In this document: one piece after another, positions 60,319 through 64,000 of the stretch
Layout of the letters: each line of letters begins with the position of its first letter
Numbering within the stretch: position 1 is the stretch's first letter
NCBI RefSeq assembly: GCF_026240945.1
Contig: NZ_JAPFPY010000016.1
Span: forward strand, 39,742-103,741
Origin: Mycolicibacterium sp. J2
GTDB taxonomy: Bacteria; Actinomycetota; Actinomycetes; Mycobacteriales; Mycobacteriaceae
Reading direction: 5' to 3'
DNA: 64,000 nt
Position numbers and translations under genes: made by a program
The notes under the pieces: generated by a model
Told to the model about the DNA's origin: nothing
The model's database searches: none
What the model saw: only the letters and a program-made list of their open reading frames with translations

Positions 60319-60738
60319 TCAGTGCTTCTCGGGGCCGATGTAGTACTCGAAGACCAGGCCGCCCGCGGTGAACAGCACGAAGCAGATGCCGGCGACGATC
60401 AGCCACGGCAGCCACAGCGCCGCGCCGACGGCGGCCGTCGAGAAGGACAGCGCGATCAGCACCGGCCACCAGCTGTGCGGGCTGAAGAAGCCCAGTTCGC
60501 CGGCGCCGTCACTGATCTCGGCGTCTTCGTAGTCCTCGGGCCGGGTGTCCAGGCGCCGGGCGACGAATCGGAAGAAGGTACCGGTGATCAGGGTCAGACC
60601 GGTGGTCAGCACCAGCGCCACCGTGCCCGCCCACTCGATGCCGCCGGTGGCGAACAGCGCGGTGAGCACGCCGTACACGACCGCGGCCAGGGCGAAGAAG
60701 GCCGTCAGGAATTCGAACAACCGCGCTTCGATATGCAT
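60319..60738 (-). CDS. ctaF: Cytochrome c oxidase subunit IV (CtaF)
   Basis: 139 residues with four helices (~8-27, 35-54, 90-108 and 112-132). MHIEARLFEFLTAFFALAAV and FFSPHSWWPVLIALS are typical of actinobacterial CtaF. Small subunit of the aa3 oxidase. It lies 9 bp downstream of ctaC in the same operon. Confidence 0.93.
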   Translation of the reverse strand: MHIEARLFEFLTAFFALAAVVYGVLTALFATGGIEWAGTVALVLTTGLTLITGTFFRFVARRLDTRPEDYEDAEISDGAGELGFFSPHSWWPVLIALSFSTAAVGAALWLPWLIVAGICFVLFTAGGLVFEYYIGPEKH

Positions 60739-60747
60739 GAGTGGTCC

Positions 60748-61782
60748 TTACTTGCTCGCCTGCACGGGCACGCCGACCTGCTCGCCGCGCCGGGTGTCGA
60801 ACGGATGAGTGGTGACCGCCACCGGAGACTGGTTGATCGCCTGCAGCGCTTCGGCATTGGTCTTACCGGCGATGCGCTGCTGCAGGTAGGCCTTGAAGTC
60901 GTTGGGCTCCACGACGCGCACCTCGAAGTTCATCATCGAGTGGTACGTGCCACACATCTCGGTGCAGCGACCGACGAAGGCACCGGTCTCCTGAATCTCA
61001 CTGACCTGGAAGACGTTGTCGGAGTTGTTCGCCTTCGGGTCGGGCATCACGTCCCGCTTGAACAGGAACTCCGGCACCCAGAACCCGTGGATCACGTCTG
61101 CCGAGGCGATCTGGAATTCGATGCGCTTGCCCTTGGGCAGCACCAGGACCGGAATCTCGGTCGACGTGCCGAGGGTCTCCACCTTGTCGAAGTTCAGGTA
61201 GGTGCGATCCTCGGGGTTGAGGCCGCGGATGGCGCCGACGCGCTCCTCGCCGTGCTCGTCCACGCCCTCGGGCTTGGACGTCATGGCGGCCTTCTTCTCC
61301 GGGTCCGCGCCGTCGTAGCTGAAGGTGCCGTCGCCGAACGCGATCTTCTGGTAACCGAATTTCCAGTTCCACTGGAAGGCGGTGACGTCGATGACGACCT
61401 CGGGGTTCGGATCCTTGTGCAGCATGCGTTCCTGCACCACGACGGTGAAGTAGAACAGCACCGAGATGATGAGGAACGGCACCACGGTCAGCACCAGTTC
61501 CAGCGGCATGTTGTAGCCGAACTGACGCGGCAGCTCGGTGTCGGTGGCCTTCTTCCGGTGGAAGGCGCTGGCCCAGAAGATCAGGGCCCAGACGATGGCG
61601 CCGACGACGAACGAGGCGATCACCGACCACACCCACAGGTCGCGGTTGAGCTTGCCTTCTGGCGTGATTCCGGTGGGCCAACCGAGGCCGAACACCTCCT
61701 GCCAACTGCATCCGCTGAGCAGGACCGTCAGCCCGCCCAGGACCAGTGACAACGCCACCAACTTGTACCCGCGAGCGGTCAC
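60748..61782 (-). CDS. ctaC: Cytochrome c oxidase subunit II
   Basis: 344 residues from a GTG at 61782 with AGGAGG 8 nt upstream. Lipoprotein signal with Cys25 (VLLSGCSWQE), two helices (~50-75 and ~95-118) and the CuA cupredoxin domain: IHGFWVPEFLFKRDV and VGRCTEMCGTYHSMM carry the copper ligands Cys, Cys, His and Met. It takes electrons from QcrC. First gene of ctaC-ctaF. Confidence 0.97.
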   Translation of the reverse strand: MTARGYKLVALSLVLGGLTVLLSGCSWQEVFGLGWPTGITPEGKLNRDLWVWSVIASFVVGAIVWALIFWASAFHRKKATDTELPRQFGYNMPLELVLTVVPFLIISVLFYFTVVVQERMLHKDPNPEVVIDVTAFQWNWKFGYQKIAFGDGTFSYDGADPEKKAAMTSKPEGVDEHGEERVGAIRGLNPEDRTYLNFDKVETLGTSTEIPVLVLPKGKRIEFQIASADVIHGFWVPEFLFKRDVMPDPKANNSDNVFQVSEIQETGAFVGRCTEMCGTYHSMMNFEVRVVEPNDFKAYLQQRIAGKTNAEALQAINQSPVAVTTHPFDTRRGEQVGVPVQASK

Positions 61783-61914
61783 GTTGGCGCCTCCTATAGA
61801 AGTCGGTGGACCGCCGTGCGGTCGGTCGGCTCTGTATGTACTACGCAGCGTAGACCACCGGTGCGCGAACCCGCGAAGCGACCTGCCAACTCGGGCTTGA
61901 CCCAGGTTGTTCGG

Positions 61915-61920
61915 CATACT
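61915..61920 (+). promoter_or_regulatory. Possible -10 element for leaderless asnB
   Basis: CATACT ends 6 nt before the asnB GTG (61927). No Shine-Dalgarno is visible. The same hexamer stands at the same place before ctaE. A TTGACC at 61897-61902 is only 12 nt upstream, too close for a normal -35. Confidence 0.4.
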
Positions 61921-61926
61921 GGCCCG

Positions 61927-63858
61927 GTGTGTGGACTGCTGGCCTACCTGACTGACCCGTCCGTCGAGATCTCCCCGGCACTGGTCGACGCGGTGTCCGG
62001 AGCCTCGCATCTGATGCGCCACCGGGGTCCCGACGAACCGGGCACCTGGTCCGACGACGACGTGGTGCTCGGCTTCAACCGGCTGTCGATCATCGACATC
62101 GCGCACAGCCACCAACCGCTGCGCTGGGGGCCCGAGGACGCCCCGCAGCGCTACGCGCTGGTGTTCAACGGCGAGATCTACAACTACCTCGAGCTGAGGG
62201 AGGCACTGCGCGACGAGTTCGGCGCGGTATTCCACACCGAGGGCGACGGTGAGGCGATCGTCGCCGGATTCCACTACTGGGGCACCGAGGTGCTGTCCCG
62301 GCTGCGCGGCATGTTCGCCTTCGCACTGTGGGACACCCAGACCCGCGAGTTGATCTGTGCGCGCGACCCGTTCGGGATCAAGCCGCTGTACCTGGCCACG
62401 GGCCCGGGTGGCACCGTGCTGGGCAGCGAGAAGAAATGTCTGGTCGAGTTGGCGCCGACGGCCGGCCTGGACCTGGATATCGACGAGCGCGCGGTGCAGC
62501 ACTACACGGTGCTGCAGTACGTTCCCGAACCCGAGACTCTGCAGCGCGGCGTGCGTCGGCTGGAATCGGGCAGCTATGCCAGGATCCGGCCGGGCCAGGC
62601 CCCGGTGGTGACCCGCTACTTCCGGCCCACGTTCGCCCCGGTGCCGTTCATTTCCGGCCAGGAGCAGGCCCGCTACGACGAGATCACCGCGGTGCTGGAG
62701 GATTCGGTCGCCAAACACATGCGCGCCGACGTCACGGTCGGGGCGTTTTTGTCCGGCGGTATCGATTCGACTGCGATCGCCGCGCTGGCGATGCGGCACA
62801 ACCCGCGGCTGATCACCTTCACCACCGGGTTCGAACGCGAGGGCTTCTCCGAGGTCGACGTCGCCGTGGCATCCGCCGAAGCCATCGGCGCGCGGCACGT
62901 GACCAAGGTGGTCAGCCAGGAGGAGTTCGTCGCCGCGCTGCCCGAGATCGTCTGGTACCTCGACGAGCCGGTGGCCGACCCGGCGCTGGTGCCGCTGTTC
63001 TTCATCGCCCGCGAGGCCCGCAAACACGTCAAGGTGGTGCTCAGCGGCGAGGGCGCCGACGAACTCTTCGGCGGTTACACGATCTACCGGGAACCGTTGT
63101 CGCTCAAGCCTTTCGACTATCTCCCCCGGCCGGTGCGGCGCTCCCTGGGCAAGGCCGCCAAACCGCTGCCCGAAGGTATGCGCGGCAAGAGCCTGCTGCA
63201 CCGCGGGTCGCTGACGCTGGAAGAGCGCTACTACGGCAATGCCCGCAGCTTCTCCGACGCCCAGCTGCGCGCGGTGCTGGCCAAGTTCAACCCGGCGTGG
63301 ACGCACACCGACGTCACCGCGCCCTTCTATGCCGCATCCCAGGGCGCCGACCCGGTGGCCCGCATGCAGCACATCGACCTGTTCACCTGGTTGCGCGGCG
63401 ATATCCTGGTCAAGGCCGACAAGATGACCATGGCCAACTCACTGGAGCTGCGGGTGCCGTTCCTGGACCCCGAGGTGTTCGCGGTGGCGTCCCGGCTGCC
63501 GTACGAGCAGAAGATCACCCGCACCACCACCAAGTACGCGCTGCGCCGCGCGCTGGAGCCGATCGTGCCCGCGCACGTGCTGCACCGCGCGAAGCTGGGC
63601 TTCCCGGTGCCGATCCGGCACTGGTTGCGGGCCGGCGAGCTGCTGGATTGGGCGTACGCAACGGTGGCGGCCTCGCAGACCGGCGAGCTGATCGACCTGG
63701 CCGCGGTGCGGACCATGCTCGACGAGCACCGGGCCGGCGAGGCCGATCACAGTCGCCGGTTGTGGACGGTGCTGATCTTCATGCTGTGGCATGCCATCTT
63801 CGTGGAGGGCAGCGTCACCCCGCAGATCGCCGAACCCAGCTACCCCGTCCAGCTTTAG
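61927..63858 (+). CDS. asnB: Asparagine synthase (glutamine-hydrolysing)
   Basis: 643 residues from a GTG at 61927, which puts the nucleophile Cys at position 2 (MCGLLAYLTD). The Ntn glutaminase domain (~1-215) has HRGPDEPGTW and VFNGEIYNYLELR. The synthetase domain has the pyrophosphate loop FLSGGIDSTAIAALA, VVLSGEGADELFGGYTIYRE and SLELRVPFLDPE. Makes Asn; mycobacterial AsnB homologues also amidate mDAP in peptidoglycan precursors, which would fit the neighbourhood (inference). Divergent from ctaC. Confidence 0.94.
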   Translation: MCGLLAYLTDPSVEISPALVDAVSGASHLMRHRGPDEPGTWSDDDVVLGFNRLSIIDIAHSHQPLRWGPEDAPQRYALVFNGEIYNYLELREALRDEFGAVFHTEGDGEAIVAGFHYWGTEVLSRLRGMFAFALWDTQTRELICARDPFGIKPLYLATGPGGTVLGSEKKCLVELAPTAGLDLDIDERAVQHYTVLQYVPEPETLQRGVRRLESGSYARIRPGQAPVVTRYFRPTFAPVPFISGQEQARYDEITAVLEDSVAKHMRADVTVGAFLSGGIDSTAIAALAMRHNPRLITFTTGFEREGFSEVDVAVASAEAIGARHVTKVVSQEEFVAALPEIVWYLDEPVADPALVPLFFIAREARKHVKVVLSGEGADELFGGYTIYREPLSLKPFDYLPRPVRRSLGKAAKPLPEGMRGKSLLHRGSLTLEERYYGNARSFSDAQLRAVLAKFNPAWTHTDVTAPFYAASQGADPVARMQHIDLFTWLRGDILVKADKMTMANSLELRVPFLDPEVFAVASRLPYEQKITRTTTKYALRRALEPIVPAHVLHRAKLGFPVPIRHWLRAGELLDWAYATVAASQTGELIDLAAVRTMLDEHRAGEADHSRRLWTVLIFMLWHAIFVEGSVTPQIAEPSYPVQL

Positions 63859-63903
63859 CCTCGATCCGTGGATGAATAGGCTGGATGCGGGGTGTCGGAA
63901 CGA

Positions 63904-64000
63904 GGAAAGTGCCCTTTGAGCTGGGATGATTGATGTTCCTCACGCATTAATCAAACCCGGTTAGAAGGGCACTTCCAGTGCGAGTGTCGCATGGCTTTGC
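63904..64000 (+). mobile_element. Left end of a probable IS1380-family insertion sequence
   Basis: An inverted repeat GGAAAGTGCCCTT (63904-63916) / AAGGGCACTTCC (63965-63976) frames ~48 bp and directly precedes a transposase-like start. It may be a hairpin in the 5' leader or an internal copy of the terminal repeat. The element runs off the window, so the outer end and target duplication cannot be checked. Confidence 0.45.
63978..64000 (+). CDS. Start of a probable IS1380-type transposase (partial)
   Basis: A GTG at 63978 with AGAAGGG 7-8 nt upstream opens a frame reading VRVSHGF, like the N-terminus of mycobacterial IS1380-family transposases as I remember them. Only seven codons are visible. 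Confidence 0.4.

Noticed and set aside
60748..63372. Open frame of 874 codons on the minus strand covering ctaC and the antisense of asnB
   Set aside because: Only the last 344 codons (ctaC, with its own GTG and AGGAGG) match a family. The upstream part is the antisense of asnB, open because of high GC and codon bias.

Overview
The window is very GC-rich and reads as chromosomal DNA of a mycobacterium, most likely a fast-growing, non-tuberculous species (Mycolicibacterium type). Evidence for this is Wag31, FtsQ, PknL, LppM, MptA, PimB', RipC, MmpS3 and the QcrCAB/CtaCEF respiratory genes, in nearly the order I remember for M. tuberculosis Rv2143-Rv2201. All comparisons with other genomes here are from memory; nothing was searched.

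Layout. (1) 1-11.3 kb is not part of that syntenic block. It holds the 5' part of gltB with two small membrane-protein genes, then a tctC-tctB-tctA-usp operon for tricarboxylate uptake. A CitA/CitB-type two-component system is transcribed divergently from it. A class I amidotransferase and a SRPBCC-epimerase fusion follow. (2) 11.3-31.4 kb is the division and cell wall (dcw) cluster, nearly all on the minus strand: mraZ-rsmH-ftsL-like-pbpB-murE-murF-mraY-ftsW-murG-murC-ftsQ-ftsZ-pgeF-yggS-sepF-yggT-wag31. murD, normally between mraY and ftsW, is absent. In its place lies about 220 bp containing a 31-bp tandem repeat that includes the end of mraY. (3) 31.4-45.7 kb holds lipoarabinomannan/isoprenoid genes (lppM, a prenyl synthase, mptA, an mptC-like gene), the kinase pknL with its DNA-binding partner, aroG, an RNase AS gene, plsC, an ArsA-like ATPase and two SRPBCC proteins. 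(4) 45.7-54.0 kb holds fadD15, pimB', a lipoprotein with a zinc-protease motif, ripC, a small double-CxxC protein, a DnaQ/GIY-YIG nuclease and trpD. (5) 54.1-61.8 kb encodes most of the cytochrome bcc-aa3 supercomplex (ctaE-qcrC-qcrA-qcrB, ctaC-ctaF), with mmpS3 and a membrane protein between. (6) asnB follows, and the window ends in what looks like the start of an IS1380-type insertion sequence.

The genes cooperate in envelope growth. Lipid II precursor synthesis (murE/F/C, mraY, murG) feeds septal synthesis (ftsW, pbpB, ftsQ, ftsL-like, ftsZ, sepF) and polar growth (wag31). PimB', MptA and the MptC-like enzyme build phosphatidylinositol mannosides and lipomannan, and RipC trims peptidoglycan. 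The tct block is a self-contained sense-and-import module.

Most worth checking: the missing murD and the repeats at the gap; a His-to-Ala change in the MurC P-loop; a second, inverted set of MraZ-like boxes; a paired ~58-bp repeat after qcrB; and the left-hand tct/CitAB module. No tRNA, rRNA or CRISPR array was seen.
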